NCBI GenBank assembly: GCA_019550975.1
Contig: SDWH01000007.1
Coordinates: 62,001 to 126,000, forward strand
Origin: Bacteroidales bacterium SW299
GTDB taxonomy: Bacteria; Bacteroidota; Bacteroidia; Bacteroidales; Bacteroidaceae
Length of the DNA: 64,000 nt
Direction of reading: 5' to 3'
Shown: piece by piece, positions 10,043 through 19,596 of the stretch
Layout: each line of letters begins with the position of its first letter
Numbering within the stretch: position 1 is the first letter of the stretch
Made by a program: the position numbers and the translations under genes
The notes under the pieces: model-generated
What the model was told of the DNA's origin: nothing
Seen by the model: only the letters and a program-made list of their open reading frames with translations
Database searches by the model: none

Positions 10043-12274
10043 TCAGATAATTTCCTGTTCTGCTCCTTTCTTTCCAACAATCCAAATGATGTCACCGGCC
10101 TGGAAAAGGGTGTCGGGTCCGGGATTCATTGTGATTTGCTTGTCGCGTTCCAGACCGAGGACGATGAAAGCTTTGGTCTTGATGTCGCTTAGCCGTTTGT
10201 TGTTCAGTTTTGAGGTCGTTTCAAGACAAATGTTGCGGATACCCATCGGCAGGCGTTTGTCGGGATTCTTTCCCGTTTCCCTTCTGGTGTCCAGCTCCTG
10301 GCCGAATCTTTTCAGATCCTCATCGGTGCCGACAGCAGTTATTTTATCGTATGGATAAATGCTTTCATTTCCTTCCGGGAGGTCGATCTGATTTTCTCCC
10401 CGGGTGATGGAAATGATGTTTATCCGGAATCGGGTGCGCGGAGCTATTTTTTTCAGCATGCTTCCAGCACTGCACGAATCAGGAGAAACGGTGAAATCTG
10501 CTGTGTGTAAGTTGGCAAGCTGGTCGGCCCCGTCGAATAAAGACTTTGTCTGATTCATCTTTTCTTGGGTATCTTCTTGTCCCATAAAATTCTGGTTGAA
10601 CCGTTCCTCAATCATCAGCGACTGTTTGCGAAGGCGTTTTGAGAAGTAGAAGCTGATGACAATGGCTGCGGCAACGATTAAGGCGGCTCCGGAGGCAACA
10701 TTGAACAGCCGTACTACGAGGCTCATCAGGATTGCAATACAAAACAGCACCTTGACCAGTATCAGTGATACCAGCGCTCCCCGGTTGAAGCGGTTGTCAT
10801 TCCATAGTTTCTGGAACTCGGGAGAGTGGTTCTTTTTGGTGATGATAGCCCATAGCAGTGGCGATACTACTGAAAATATAATGGCTGTACCTAAAGCTGT
10901 TCCATATATTCCCGGCAACCTTTCCTGGATAAACGGATAGATCTGCGAGAAGAACAGAGCAATGAATACGATACAAATTGTCAGGTAGACAGTCACGCCG
11001 ATAAACATACTTTTCAGCAGCTTCTTCCAGTCGTTCTGGTGACGGTCGGACATGGTTCCGGCCGCATATTTGGCCAGCAGCTGGTCTAATCCCTGCGGAA
11101 TATGTTTTTCTAGCAGATTGTATGCCGGTCCTGAAAGTCTGATCATGTAGGGAGTGAAGAAAGTCGTTATGACAGAAACGGCGACAATAATCGGATACAG
11201 GTTGCTGTCGGTGACTTTCAGACTTACACCGAGTGAGGCGATAATGAATGAGAATTCGCCTACTTGAGTCAAAGAGAATCCGGACTGTACGGCTACCTTC
11301 AGCGATTGTCCGGAAAGCAGAATGCCGATTGTCCCGAAGAATGTCTGTCCGGCCAGTACCAGCAAAGTCAGAATGATGATGGGGATGATGTATTCTGCAA
11401 TAACATGCGGATCAATCATCATGCCTACTGAAACGAAGAAGATTGCAGCGAACAGGTCTTTAACAGGCTGTACAACCCGGCTGATCTTTTCGCTTTCTAT
11501 CGTTTCAGCGAGGAGTGAACCCATGACAAATGCTCCCAGTGCCGACGAGAATCCGGCCCCTACTGCTATTCTTACCATCAGAAGGCAGAGGCCGAGTGAA
11601 ACAATCAGCAGAATTTCGTCGCTGATGTATTGGCGTATTTTTTTCATGAAAGTAGGGAGCAGGTAGATGCCCAGTGCAGACCAGAAGATAAGGAAGCCTA
11701 TCAGCTTGAACAGGCTGCCCAACAGGGCTGTTCCTTCAAAATGCTGACTGGCAGCGAGTGTAGACAATACAACCAGCATGACAACTCCCACCAGATCTTC
11801 TACGACCAGTATGCCAAGCACGATGCCTGTGAACTTCTGTTGCAGAAGGTTCATGTCGTTGAATGCCTTGAAAACGATGGCTGTGGACGACATGGAGAGC
11901 ATGCCTCCAAGAAAGAGGCTGGTGATGTGGGTGAATCCCATTGCGTTTCCTGCCGTGTAGCCCAAAAACATCATTCCTGCCACAATGGTGAGTGTGGCGA
12001 TAACGGCACTTAATCCTACATTCAGCAGTTTCCGGAATGAAAATTCCAGTCCCATGGCAAAAAGGAGGAAGATAACGCCTATATCTGCCCAGATCTTGAT
12101 GTTGGCGGTATCTGTTACGTTGGGCAGGAAGCTGACGGACGGCCCTGTAATGAATCCGGCCACTATATAGCCGAGGATGACAGGCTGTTTGAGCCATTTG
12201 AACAGAATTGTGACACATCCCGCTACAATCAGGATGGTCCCTAAGTCTGAAATGAGTGGTGCAAGTTCTGACAT
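10043..12274 (-). CDS. CPA2-family cation:proton antiporter with C-terminal RCK_C domains
   Basis: 743-residue KefB/NapA-like antiporter. Residues 1 to about 380 hold roughly 12 membrane segments, including KQPVILGYIVAGFITGP, FLLFAMGLEFSF and the segment with SMSSTAIVFKAFNDM. A further membrane region spans about 415-550. The soluble tail contains two TrkA-C (RCK_C)-like segments at about 600-650 and 690-743, which usually bind nucleotides or ions and gate transport. It would exchange K+ or Na+ for protons at the inner membrane. It begins 2 bp after the mnmD stop and is the last gene of the minus-strand run. Whether K+ or Na+ is the substrate cannot be told. Confidence 0.9.
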   Translation of the reverse strand: MSELAPLISDLGTILIVAGCVTILFKWLKQPVILGYIVAGFITGPSVSFLPNVTDTANIKIWADIGVIFLLFAMGLEFSFRKLLNVGLSAVIATLTIVAGMMFLGYTAGNAMGFTHITSLFLGGMLSMSSTAIVFKAFNDMNLLQQKFTGIVLGILVVEDLVGVVMLVVLSTLAASQHFEGTALLGSLFKLIGFLIFWSALGIYLLPTFMKKIRQYISDEILLIVSLGLCLLMVRIAVGAGFSSALGAFVMGSLLAETIESEKISRVVQPVKDLFAAIFFVSVGMMIDPHVIAEYIIPIIILTLLVLAGQTFFGTIGILLSGQSLKVAVQSGFSLTQVGEFSFIIASLGVSLKVTDSNLYPIIVAVSVITTFFTPYMIRLSGPAYNLLEKHIPQGLDQLLAKYAAGTMSDRHQNDWKKLLKSMFIGVTVYLTICIVFIALFFSQIYPFIQERLPGIYGTALGTAIIFSVVSPLLWAIITKKNHSPEFQKLWNDNRFNRGALVSLILVKVLFCIAILMSLVVRLFNVASGAALIVAAAIVISFYFSKRLRKQSLMIEERFNQNFMGQEDTQEKMNQTKSLFDGADQLANLHTADFTVSPDSCSAGSMLKKIAPRTRFRINIISITRGENQIDLPEGNESIYPYDKITAVGTDEDLKRFGQELDTRRETGKNPDKRLPMGIRNICLETTSKLNNKRLSDIKTKAFIVLGLERDKQITMNPGPDTLFQAGDIIWIVGKKGAEQEII

Positions 12275-12276
12275 GG

Positions 12277-12963
12277 TTATTTCGTTTTTGAGTTGAGTTT
12301 TGTTGCTCTTAGTATTTCACGTTTTCCTCCCGGGGGCCCTGGAAGCCGTTCTACTGTTAATCCTGCTGATTGCAGCATCCGGCGTACAGCTCCTTTGGCG
12401 CAATAGGTAGTGAGGATGCCTTCCGGATTCATTTTGCTGTAAAGGTAATCAAAAAGTTTCTGATTCCACATTTCAGGCTGCTTCTCAGGGGCGAATGCGT
12501 CAAAATAAATTAAATCATAGCATTCGTCAAATAGGTGTTGCGTGAAATCTCCTTTTATCTTCAGCAAGGTGAAGTATGGTGTTATACGTTGTGGAGAACC
12601 CCATTCGGCTTCGTGCAGTTTGTAGAATGTGTCTGCTTGATCAGGAGCTATCGTTTCCGGATAGTGGAGAGAGCTTGCGGTCGTTTTATCCAGCGGATAC
12701 CGTTCGATGGTTGTGTAATATATATGTTTATGCGTTTCTTCTGCTTTCAGAAGCGTCAGAAAAGCGTTTAGTCCGGTGCCGAATCCGACTTCCAGAAGTT
12801 TGACTTCCTGTTTCCGGCAATGTTCCAGCCCCATTTTTATAAAAATGTGATCCGATTCTGTAAGTGCGCCTTTTATGGAATGATAGTGTTCGTCAAGTTC
12901 CGGGACGAACAGTGTGTTGCTTCCGTCTGCTGTCTTTTCAATCTGTATCATAATTATTGGCAT
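12277..12963 (-). CDS. mnmD: tRNA 5-methylaminomethyl-2-thiouridine methyltransferase (MnmD/DUF752)
   Basis: 228-residue Rossmann-fold methyltransferase matching the DUF752 part of MnmC, which performs the last methylation of wobble mnm5s2U in tRNA. The SAM-binding segment is LLEVGFGTGLNAF near residue 60, followed by YYTTIERYPLD (ribose-binding acidic position) and the family motif DLIYFDAFAPEKQPEMWN. The end GPPGGKREILRATKL is also characteristic. No FAD oxidase domain is fused, so this is the stand-alone MnmD form. An alternative start is Met5 (12951). It abuts the YqaA gene upstream. The window also holds mnmA, which thiolates the same nucleoside. Confidence 0.88.
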   Translation of the reverse strand: MPIIMIQIEKTADGSNTLFVPELDEHYHSIKGALTESDHIFIKMGLEHCRKQEVKLLEVGFGTGLNAFLTLLKAEETHKHIYYTTIERYPLDKTTASSLHYPETIAPDQADTFYKLHEAEWGSPQRITPYFTLLKIKGDFTQHLFDECYDLIYFDAFAPEKQPEMWNQKLFDYLYSKMNPEGILTTYCAKGAVRRMLQSAGLTVERLPGPPGGKREILRATKLNSKTK

Positions 12964-13428
12964 TTAACTGATAAGTTGTGCTGTCCCGATAGCTGTCATG
13001 ACAATGACAGCGTACCGTATTAGTTTTCCGATGCTCATGGCGGCAGAAACGATCCATACATTGGCTTTCATGAGTCCAAGTGCGATAAGAAGTGCATCGC
13101 CGATAACCGGGAGGAAAGAAAACAGGGCCATCCAGGATCCCTTTCCGTGTATGAACCGTGCGGCTTTGTCCAGTTGTTTCCGGCTCACGCGAAAATATTT
13201 TTCTATCCATTCCATTTTGCCCAGTCTTCCTATCCAATAGCAAGTCAGGCCGCCAAGCACGTTGCCCAGTGTCGTGGACAGAGTGGAGAGCAGCGGGTCA
13301 AGCCCTAAGGCAACGCACGCGAGCAAAACAACCTCGGAACTGAACGGAAGAATAGTGCCTGCCAGAAAAGCAGAGATGAACATGCCTCCGTATCCCCAGT
13401 CGATCAAGAATTGGATAAAGTTGTCCAT
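12964..13428 (-). CDS. YqaA-like DedA/SNARE-associated small membrane protein
   Basis: 154-residue inner-membrane protein of the YqaA branch of the DedA/VTT superfamily. The start at 13428 (MDNFIQFLIDWGYGG) overlaps the upstream gene by 25 bp. The frame stays open to 13686, but that extension is antisense-like and unrelated. Family features are FISAFLAGTILPFSSEVVL, which holds the re-entrant loop Glu, GNVLGGLTCYWIGR, and the arginine-bearing GKGSWMALFSFLPVIGDALLIALG segment. DedA-type proteins are linked to lipid-carrier or phospholipid scrambling; the role of YqaA itself is not established. Confidence 0.85.
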   Translation of the reverse strand: MDNFIQFLIDWGYGGMFISAFLAGTILPFSSEVVLLACVALGLDPLLSTLSTTLGNVLGGLTCYWIGRLGKMEWIEKYFRVSRKQLDKAARFIHGKGSWMALFSFLPVIGDALLIALGLMKANVWIVSAAMSIGKLIRYAVIVMTAIGTAQLIS

Positions 13429-14339
13429 AGATTGAATATTGTAAGAAGAATCCATGCTCCTGCCGTTATCCATAACAGGATGCCGGTGAACCGACTGAAG
13501 GTCAGCGTGAACAGATGTCCGCTTGTTATGGCATAGATTACGAGCAGCAGGAGAAAGAATGCATTGAAATAGGAAGGTATGCAAGCTGTCAATACCAGCA
13601 CTGCGATGCCGCTCCAGATGATGATTCGGAGCATGATCCGCGTTTGTACCCTGTCCTGGTATCCTTTGTCCATTGTCTGTACGCAACTGATGGCGGTCAG
13701 TACCAGCAATAATCCTCCTGCAACCAGTTGTTGCAGAGAGAGTGCGGTATAGTCTATTGGCGGTATTTCAGCTAGCTGCATGAACAGTTCTGCCATGGCA
13801 GCCGGATTGTCATTGTATAAGTAGTAGCAGAATAACAGTACGTAAGGAGTGCTTACGCCGATTAAGCCGGCAAAGAAACTTCTCGGGTTCAGTGAGCGGA
13901 GGGCTATCATGAAGCAATATATCAGCGGTGTCAGATAGAGCAAATGGGGCAGAATCAGGCTGGCTATGCCAAGAAGCAGAAAAGAATGGAATATCTGCGT
14001 AGAAGAATGCGAGGATTCGTAACTTCTGAACAGGCATGATATGCTTCCCACATAAAGAAGCGGAATCCATGTTTCGGGCGAATATTCGTGGAGAAACAGA
14101 CAGCTTGAGTAGAAGTACAGAAACAGAGAGGCATGCAGCGTTGTACGCGTGCGTATGAGTGAGAATGTGGTGTTCAGCTCGATCAGCAGATAAGTTGTGA
14201 TGCCGCATGCAATGAGCGGAATCAGATTTTCCGGCTTGTTGAGTCCCAACGCAGACGAGATCAGGCAGAAAACAACAGCAACGGGAAAAATTATCTTTCC
14301 CGTTGCCAGATGGTATTGGAATCTGTTTCTTTCGAGCAT
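13404..14339 (-). CDS. Conserved polytopic membrane protein, function unknown
   Basis: 311-residue protein made almost wholly of hydrophobic segments, about 9-10 predicted helices, with short charged loops such as LNKPEN, RTRTTL and RSYESSHSS. I do not recognise a named domain or catalytic motif. It lies 10 bp downstream of purD and overlaps the YqaA gene, so it is part of the minus-strand run. Its size and pattern are like conserved Bacteroidales hypothetical membrane proteins. Confidence 0.75.
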   Translation of the reverse strand: MLERNRFQYHLATGKIIFPVAVVFCLISSALGLNKPENLIPLIACGITTYLLIELNTTFSLIRTRTTLHASLFLYFYSSCLFLHEYSPETWIPLLYVGSISCLFRSYESSHSSTQIFHSFLLLGIASLILPHLLYLTPLIYCFMIALRSLNPRSFFAGLIGVSTPYVLLFCYYLYNDNPAAMAELFMQLAEIPPIDYTALSLQQLVAGGLLLVLTAISCVQTMDKGYQDRVQTRIMLRIIIWSGIAVLVLTACIPSYFNAFFLLLLVIYAITSGHLFTLTFSRFTGILLWITAGAWILLTIFNLWTTLSNS

Positions 14340-14349
14340 GAATCAATTA

Positions 14350-15624
14350 TTATAGGTCGAATCCGATATCAGACCGGAAATATTTTTTCTCAAAGAGTAT
14401 CTTTCCGGCATTCTCGAATGATTTCTTAAGAGCTTCGTCTTTGTCTTTTCCATACGAGCTGACTGCTATGACGCGTCCTCCGGAAGTGACGGTTTGTCCG
14501 TCCTTTGCGGCAGTGCCAGCATGGAATACGATGCTTCCTCCCGCTTTGGCTTCTTCGATTCCGCTGATGGGAAATCCTTTTTCATAAGCTTCCGGATAGC
14601 CTCCTGATACGAGCATGACGCATACGGCCGAGCGCGGGTCTATTTCGAGCGTCTTTTCTGCCAGATTTCCGTTGGCCACCCCTTCGAACAGATCTACCAG
14701 ATCACTCTTGATGCGCAGCATGACACTTTCCGTTTCGGGATCACCCATGCGTACGTTATACTCAATCACCATCGGATCGCCTTTTACGTTTATGAGTCCG
14801 AAGAAGATGAAGCCTTTGTATTCGATTCCCTCTTCTGCCAGTCCTTCTACGGTCGGGCGGATTATACGGTCTTCTACCTTTTGCATCCATTCTTTGTCGG
14901 CAAACGGGACAGGAGATACAGATCCCATGCCGCCGGTGTTCAGCCCTTTGTCGCCTTCTCCTATTCGTTTGTAATCTTTAGCTTCGGGCAGAATCTTGTA
15001 GCTTTTCCCGTCGGTCAGGACAAATACGGAGCATTCGATGCCGCTCAGGAACTCTTCGATGACAACTGTTGCAGATGCATCTCCAAACATTCCGCCCAGC
15101 ATCTCTTTCAGCTCTTTCTTGGCTTCTTCAAGTGTCGGCAGAATCAGTACGCCCTTTCCGGCGCAAAGACCATCCGCCTTCAATACGTATGGAGCCTGCA
15201 GTGTTTCCAGAAAAGCCAGCCCTTCTTCCAGATTGCCGGCGGTTATGCTTTTGTAGCCGGCGGTAGGTATATGGTGCCGCTGCATGAATCCTTTGGCAAA
15301 CTCTTTGCTTCCTTCAAGTACGGCACCGGTTTTTGACGGACCGATGACAGGAATGCTTTTCAAGGCACTGTCATTCTTGAAATAGTCGTATATACCTTTT
15401 ACCAGTGGATCTTCGGGGCCTACGACTACCATGTTGATGCCGTTGTTGAGAACGAAAGCGCGTATGGCATCGAAATCGTTGGCTTTGATGTCCACGTTTT
15501 CGCCAACTTCACTTGTTCCGGCATTTCCCGGAGCGATAAACAGTTTCTCAATTTTGGGACTTTGAGCAATTTTCCATGCCAGCGCATGCTCGCGTCCGCC
15601 TGAACCTAAAAGCAAAAGTTTCAT
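14350..15624 (-). CDS. purD: Phosphoribosylamine--glycine ligase (GARS)
   Basis: 424-residue cytosolic ATP-grasp enzyme of de novo purine synthesis: 5-phosphoribosylamine + glycine + ATP give GAR. The N-terminal motif is [15 protein letters not shown], followed by FIAPGNAGT and [10 protein letters not shown]. The ATP-grasp part has [50 protein letters not shown] and the metal-binding [11 protein letters not shown]. Length and motif order are those of a normal single-function PurD. It follows the dipeptidyl peptidase gene after 75 bp that contain a hairpin, so it may have partly independent transcription. No other pur gene is near. Confidence 0.97.
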   Translation of the reverse strand: MKLLLLGSGGREHALAWKIAQSPKIEKLFIAPGNAGTSEVGENVDIKANDFDAIRAFVLNNGINMVVVGPEDPLVKGIYDYFKNDSALKSIPVIGPSKTGAVLEGSKEFAKGFMQRHHIPTAGYKSITAGNLEEGLAFLETLQAPYVLKADGLCAGKGVLILPTLEEAKKELKEMLGGMFGDASATVVIEEFLSGIECSVFVLTDGKSYKILPEAKDYKRIGEGDKGLNTGGMGSVSPVPFADKEWMQKVEDRIIRPTVEGLAEEGIEYKGFIFFGLINVKGDPMVIEYNVRMGDPETESVMLRIKSDLVDLFEGVANGNLAEKTLEIDPRSAVCVMLVSGGYPEAYEKGFPISGIEEAKAGGSIVFHAGTAAKDGQTVTSGGRVIAVSSYGKDKDEALKKSFENAGKILFEKKYFRSDIGFDL

Positions 15625-15648
15625 AATATCTTTTTTTTAGCTTCCATT

Positions 15649-15689
15649 GCCGCAGACTGTACGGATCGCTGTTGTGTGCGGTCTGCGGC
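15649..15689. terminator. Intercistronic hairpin upstream of purD
   Basis: A perfect 9-bp inverted repeat (GCCGCAGAC at 15649-15657, GTCTGCGGC at 15681-15689) lies between the peptidase stop and the purD start. On the minus strand it is followed by an A-run rather than a T-run, so it is more likely an mRNA-stabilising or attenuating structure than a classical terminator. Confidence 0.45.
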
Positions 15690-15699
15690 TTTGAATGTT

Positions 15700-17985
15700 T
15701 TATTTCAAATGATCTTCAAAGTAACGCGTGATATGTTCGTGCAGGTGCACCCGGTCGCGTCCCACCATGTTGTGTCCGTCCTCGGGATAGATGAACAGAT
15801 CGGGATGAGTGCCGGCATTGATACATGCACGTAAGAATGTATAGGTATGTTGCGGTACACAAGTCGGGTCTGTTCCGCCGATGATGATTTCCAGCCGCCC
15901 TTTCAGGTTGCCGGCTTTTTGTTTCAGGTCAGAACCTTTATATCCTTCCGGATTGGTTTCCGGCGTGTCCATGTACCGTTCGCCATACATCACTTCATAA
16001 TATTTCCAGTCGATGACCGGACCTCCGGCAACGCCTGTTTTGAAAATATCCGGATAGGTCAGCATCAGATTGGTTGTCATGAATCCTCCGAAGCTCCATC
16101 CGTGTACTCCGATGCGGTTGCTGTCAACGTATGGCAGCGATTTCAAGAATTCAGCCCCTTTTACCTGGTCTTTCATCTCTTCTACACCAAGGTGGCGGAA
16201 CGTCACATTCTCAAATCTGATACCCCGATTGTCACTTCCTCTGCTGTCTACCGTAAGCATCACATATCCTTTCTGCGCCATATAAAGATCCCATCCGCGT
16301 GCATCGTAGAAACGCGTGTCGTGAATCATTTGTGCATGAGGGCCTCCATATACATAGATGACGGCCGGATATTTCTTGCTCGGGTCGAAGTCTACTGGTT
16401 TGATGAGGCGGTAATACAGATCGGTCACTCCATCGGCAGCCTTGATTGTTCCCACACTGATTTCGGGCATGTTGAACTGTTCTTCCATCGGGTCGGAAGC
16501 TGTAAGCAGGTTGGTCCCTTTCTTTCCGTTTGCCGGAAGAATGCTGATGCTTCGTCCCACCTTGGAAGATGTAAAGCTGTCGATGATGTAATTGCCGGAA
16601 GCAGAAACTTGAGCAGCATGGACACCTTCGCCGCTTCCTATCAAGGCGCGTTTCCCGTTCTTTGTGCTCAGTGCAAACACATTGGTCTGGAGGGGAGAGA
16701 GTTCGGTGGAAGTGATGATGATTTCTTTCCGTGCCCCGTTGAATCCCAATACAGACTTGACGAGCCATTCGCCTTGTGTCAATGGAACGGTTTTCAGGTA
16801 TTCGCAGTACTGTGCCTCCTGATCCTTTCCGCTTTTCCATTCGCCTTGTTGTGCGGCCTCTGTATCCATGATATACAGATGGTTGAATCCGTCACGCTGA
16901 CTCTGATAGATGAACTTTGTTTCGTCCCAGGGCAAGAAGATAAGCGGATGCTGGGGCTCTACGTAGCGTGTATGCTTTTCTTCGTAGAGAATGGCTTCTT
17001 TTTCTCCTGTCACCGCATTGTAGCTGACCAGCTGCGCATGGTTCTGGTCGCGGTTCAGCTCGATGATGTAGACATGTTTTTCGTCGGGCGACCAGCTTAC
17101 GTTAGTGAAATAACGGTTGGTCGGATCGCCGGTCTGCAGATAGATGGTGCGTTTGCTTTTCACGTCATAAATGCCTACCGTTACTTTATGGCTTGTCATT
17201 CCAGCCATCGGATATTTGTCCGGTTCGAGCGTAGCGATACGTGTGGAGGTATTGACCTGCGGATAGTCGGTCACCATACTTTGATCCATGCGGTAGAATG
17301 CCAGATAAGACCCTTTAGGGCTCCAGAACGTACCTTTATAAATGCCAAACTCGTTGCGGTGTACGGCCTGTCCGTAAATTACGTCTTTTTCCGGATCTTC
17401 CTTGCATCCGGTGCAAACGGAATTTATTTGTGCAGGGAAATCTCCTTCTTTTGCTACAAACAAATGGCGGCCGACGGTATAGGCCATGCATCCGTTTTCT
17501 TTGCAGAAGTCAAGGTTGGCTCCGTTTCCTTGGATGCGGAACATGTTCGTGATCTTTTTCTGAGCGAAATCATACCAGAACATGTAGATATCGTTCCCTT
17601 CGCCCATTTCCACTCTGCCTAAGAATGCAATCGTTTTGCGGTCTTTCCAAGGCATGGAGGCAGAGTCCAGCGTGCGGAGCGGCTTGATCTTAAAATCAAG
17701 CTTGTAAGGCTTCTCACCGCTCTGCAAAGCTTCGTTCACTTCGTCAAGCGTGACCAGTACGGTTTCTTTTCCTGTCTTGATGTCTACCTCATTGATGGTT
17801 TCCACATCAGCGCGTATGCATACATCGCCCCACCACTGGAGTCCTGTAATATTTTTCGGGCGGAGATTTGCGTAATTGTTTCCTCCCGGGATTACATCTT
17901 CCAGCGTGTAGGATTTCTTTTCCTGGGCATGTACGGCTGCAATTGACATGATAAACAAGAATATAAATAGAATATTTCGTTTCAT
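15700..17985 (-). CDS. Dipeptidyl peptidase IV-like S9 serine peptidase
   Basis: 761-residue secreted serine exopeptidase expected to remove X-Pro or X-Ala dipeptides. The start at 17985 (MKRNILFIFLFIMSI) gives a clean signal peptide ending AVHAQ; the frame runs open to 18375 only as an antisense shadow of the next gene. The N-terminal beta-propeller covers about residues 25-510 and has an RHLFVAKEG/DQSMVTDYP region. The C-terminal alpha/beta hydrolase carries the catalytic Ser in GWSFGGFM, the Asp in GGTDPTCVPQ and the His in EDGHNMVG, near the end. It likely acts in the periplasm. It begins 4 bp after the methyltransferase stop, as an operon partner. Confidence 0.93.
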   Translation of the reverse strand: MKRNILFIFLFIMSIAAVHAQEKKSYTLEDVIPGGNNYANLRPKNITGLQWWGDVCIRADVETINEVDIKTGKETVLVTLDEVNEALQSGEKPYKLDFKIKPLRTLDSASMPWKDRKTIAFLGRVEMGEGNDIYMFWYDFAQKKITNMFRIQGNGANLDFCKENGCMAYTVGRHLFVAKEGDFPAQINSVCTGCKEDPEKDVIYGQAVHRNEFGIYKGTFWSPKGSYLAFYRMDQSMVTDYPQVNTSTRIATLEPDKYPMAGMTSHKVTVGIYDVKSKRTIYLQTGDPTNRYFTNVSWSPDEKHVYIIELNRDQNHAQLVSYNAVTGEKEAILYEEKHTRYVEPQHPLIFLPWDETKFIYQSQRDGFNHLYIMDTEAAQQGEWKSGKDQEAQYCEYLKTVPLTQGEWLVKSVLGFNGARKEIIITSTELSPLQTNVFALSTKNGKRALIGSGEGVHAAQVSASGNYIIDSFTSSKVGRSISILPANGKKGTNLLTASDPMEEQFNMPEISVGTIKAADGVTDLYYRLIKPVDFDPSKKYPAVIYVYGGPHAQMIHDTRFYDARGWDLYMAQKGYVMLTVDSRGSDNRGIRFENVTFRHLGVEEMKDQVKGAEFLKSLPYVDSNRIGVHGWSFGGFMTTNLMLTYPDIFKTGVAGGPVIDWKYYEVMYGERYMDTPETNPEGYKGSDLKQKAGNLKGRLEIIIGGTDPTCVPQHTYTFLRACINAGTHPDLFIYPEDGHNMVGRDRVHLHEHITRYFEDHLK

Positions 17986-17989
17986 TTCA

Positions 17990-19555
17990 TTAATCCTGTT
18001 CGTTGTTTTCATCTTTTTGTCTGTCCAGCTCGTGGCGCTTGTGCATATATATGAAGCGTTTGGCCGGGATGCGTTTCTGCTCTTTTTCTGCGTCAGGGCG
18101 CTGGCGGTCGTTCGGAAACTCGTCCCTGTTTCTGAAGCCGGACCTGCGTTCGCGTGTGAATTCTTTGCCATCTCCAGCCTTGCGTGTGCGCAGCGAAGGC
18201 CTCTCGTCATTATTGCGTCTGAAGTCTTCATCTCTCCATTTCGGGCGTTCGTCATATTTCTTTGGTCCGTTGTCGTTCCATCTTGGGCGTTCGTCGTCGC
18301 GTCTTGGCCTTCTTTCTCTTTTCCCGTATTCAACTTTCTCTCCGTGGTGGCGGTTGCGGACTGGCCTTTCAGCATTCTCCTTCTTCAATCCTTTTTCAGG
18401 ATTTTCAGCGCGGAATTCCTTGTATTTTCCATTGAAGATCTGATACTCCCGAAGCTGGCATTCCAGCGCGCCGTTGAAGAGCGGGATCTTTACCGATGCT
18501 TTCAGGCCGATCTGTTCGAAACATTCTTCACGATAGCTCAGCACCCATGCGTCATTGCCTGTGAACGCGTGCTTCAGACGTTCTCCGATCATTTCATAAA
18601 GTCCTAACAGGTCATCTGAGGAAATACGCTCTCCGTAAGGAGGATTCATGATGATGATGCTTTTCTCTGCGGGCTGTTCAAACTGCTGGAAAGGCTGTAT
18701 TTTCAATACGATATCTTTGCTCACGCCTGCCGCCTTTACGTTGCGCTGAGCAATTGCGTTGGCTTGAGGATTATTGTCGTATCCGTAAATCTTGTGTGTG
18801 AACTCCCTTTCCTGCGAGTCATCATTGTAGATTTCATCAAACAGTTCCTGATTGAAGTCTTTCCATTTCTCGAATCCGAATTCTTTGCGGAACACTCCGG
18901 GAGCGATGTTGCGCGCAATCAAGGCAGCTTCGATAGGAATTGTTCCTGAACCGCACATGGGGTCAATCAGGTCACATTCCCCTCTCCAGCCTGTAAGCAG
19001 GATAATACCTGCCGCCAGCACCTCATTAAGCGGAGCTTCCACTTGTTCTTGCCTGTATCCCCGGCGGTGGAGCGATTCACCCGAACTGTCAAGCGAGAGC
19101 GTGCAGTTGTTCTCTGCTATATGTATGTTGATCTGGATATCCGGATTGTTGATGCGGACAGAAGGACGGTTTCCTGTTTTTTCACGGAAATAGTCAGCTA
19201 TCGCATCCTTTACCTTATATGCTACAAACTTTGAATGGCGGAAATCCTCGGAAAAGATAACCGAGTCGACGGCAAAAGTGTTTGTGGCGTCAAGATACTC
19301 TTCCCATGCTATATCTTTAACGGCGTTGTATACCTCATCTGCAGTTGTTGCGGTAAAATGCTTGATGGGTTTCAAAATGCGTATGGCTGTGCGCAGATAG
19401 AAATTCGCCTTGTACATCATGGCTTTGTCCCCGGAAAATGAAACCATGCGGTTGCCGATTTGTATGTCTTCGGCTCCGAGTTCAGTGAGTTCCTGTGCCA
19501 GTACCTCTTCCAGTCCCTGGAATGTTTTGGCAATAAGCTCAAATTTTTGATTCAT
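17990..19555 (-). CDS. THUMP-domain class I RNA methyltransferase (RlmL/YcbY-N type)
   Basis: 521-residue SAM-dependent methyltransferase that probably makes a base methylation in 23S rRNA (m2G-type). The start at 19555 is MNQKFELIAKTFQGLE; a THUMP domain follows to about residue 155. The catalytic domain contains the SAM-binding LIDPMCGSGTIPIEAALIA and the NPPY motif in IIMNPPYGERIS. The last 135 residues or so form a low-complexity tail rich in Arg, Asp, Glu and Lys with recurring DERP(R/K/S) units, likely disordered and RNA-binding. E. coli RlmL carries a second methyltransferase domain instead. It has its own promoter box at 19589-19596 and heads the minus-strand run. Confidence 0.9.
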   Translation of the reverse strand: MNQKFELIAKTFQGLEEVLAQELTELGAEDIQIGNRMVSFSGDKAMMYKANFYLRTAIRILKPIKHFTATTADEVYNAVKDIAWEEYLDATNTFAVDSVIFSEDFRHSKFVAYKVKDAIADYFREKTGNRPSVRINNPDIQINIHIAENNCTLSLDSSGESLHRRGYRQEQVEAPLNEVLAAGIILLTGWRGECDLIDPMCGSGTIPIEAALIARNIAPGVFRKEFGFEKWKDFNQELFDEIYNDDSQEREFTHKIYGYDNNPQANAIAQRNVKAAGVSKDIVLKIQPFQQFEQPAEKSIIIMNPPYGERISSDDLLGLYEMIGERLKHAFTGNDAWVLSYREECFEQIGLKASVKIPLFNGALECQLREYQIFNGKYKEFRAENPEKGLKKENAERPVRNRHHGEKVEYGKRERRPRRDDERPRWNDNGPKKYDERPKWRDEDFRRNNDERPSLRTRKAGDGKEFTRERRSGFRNRDEFPNDRQRPDAEKEQKRIPAKRFIYMHKRHELDRQKDENNEQD

Positions 19556-19588
19556 TGTGATAAAATTACGTAATTTCAATTGATGGTG

Positions 19589-19596
19589 CAAAAGTA
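19589..19596 (-). promoter_or_regulatory. Bacteroidota -7 box TACTTTTG
   Basis: The minus strand reads TACTTTTG, matching TAnnTTTG, 33 bp before the methyltransferase ATG at 19555. This would be the promoter for the run methyltransferase to antiporter. Confidence 0.6.

Noticed and set aside
15847-17622. 591-codon plus-strand open frame opposite the dipeptidyl peptidase gene
   Set aside because: It is antisense to a gene with an intact catalytic triad and conserved motifs. Its own translation is rich in His, Phe, Val and Cys with no domain, as is common for shadows.
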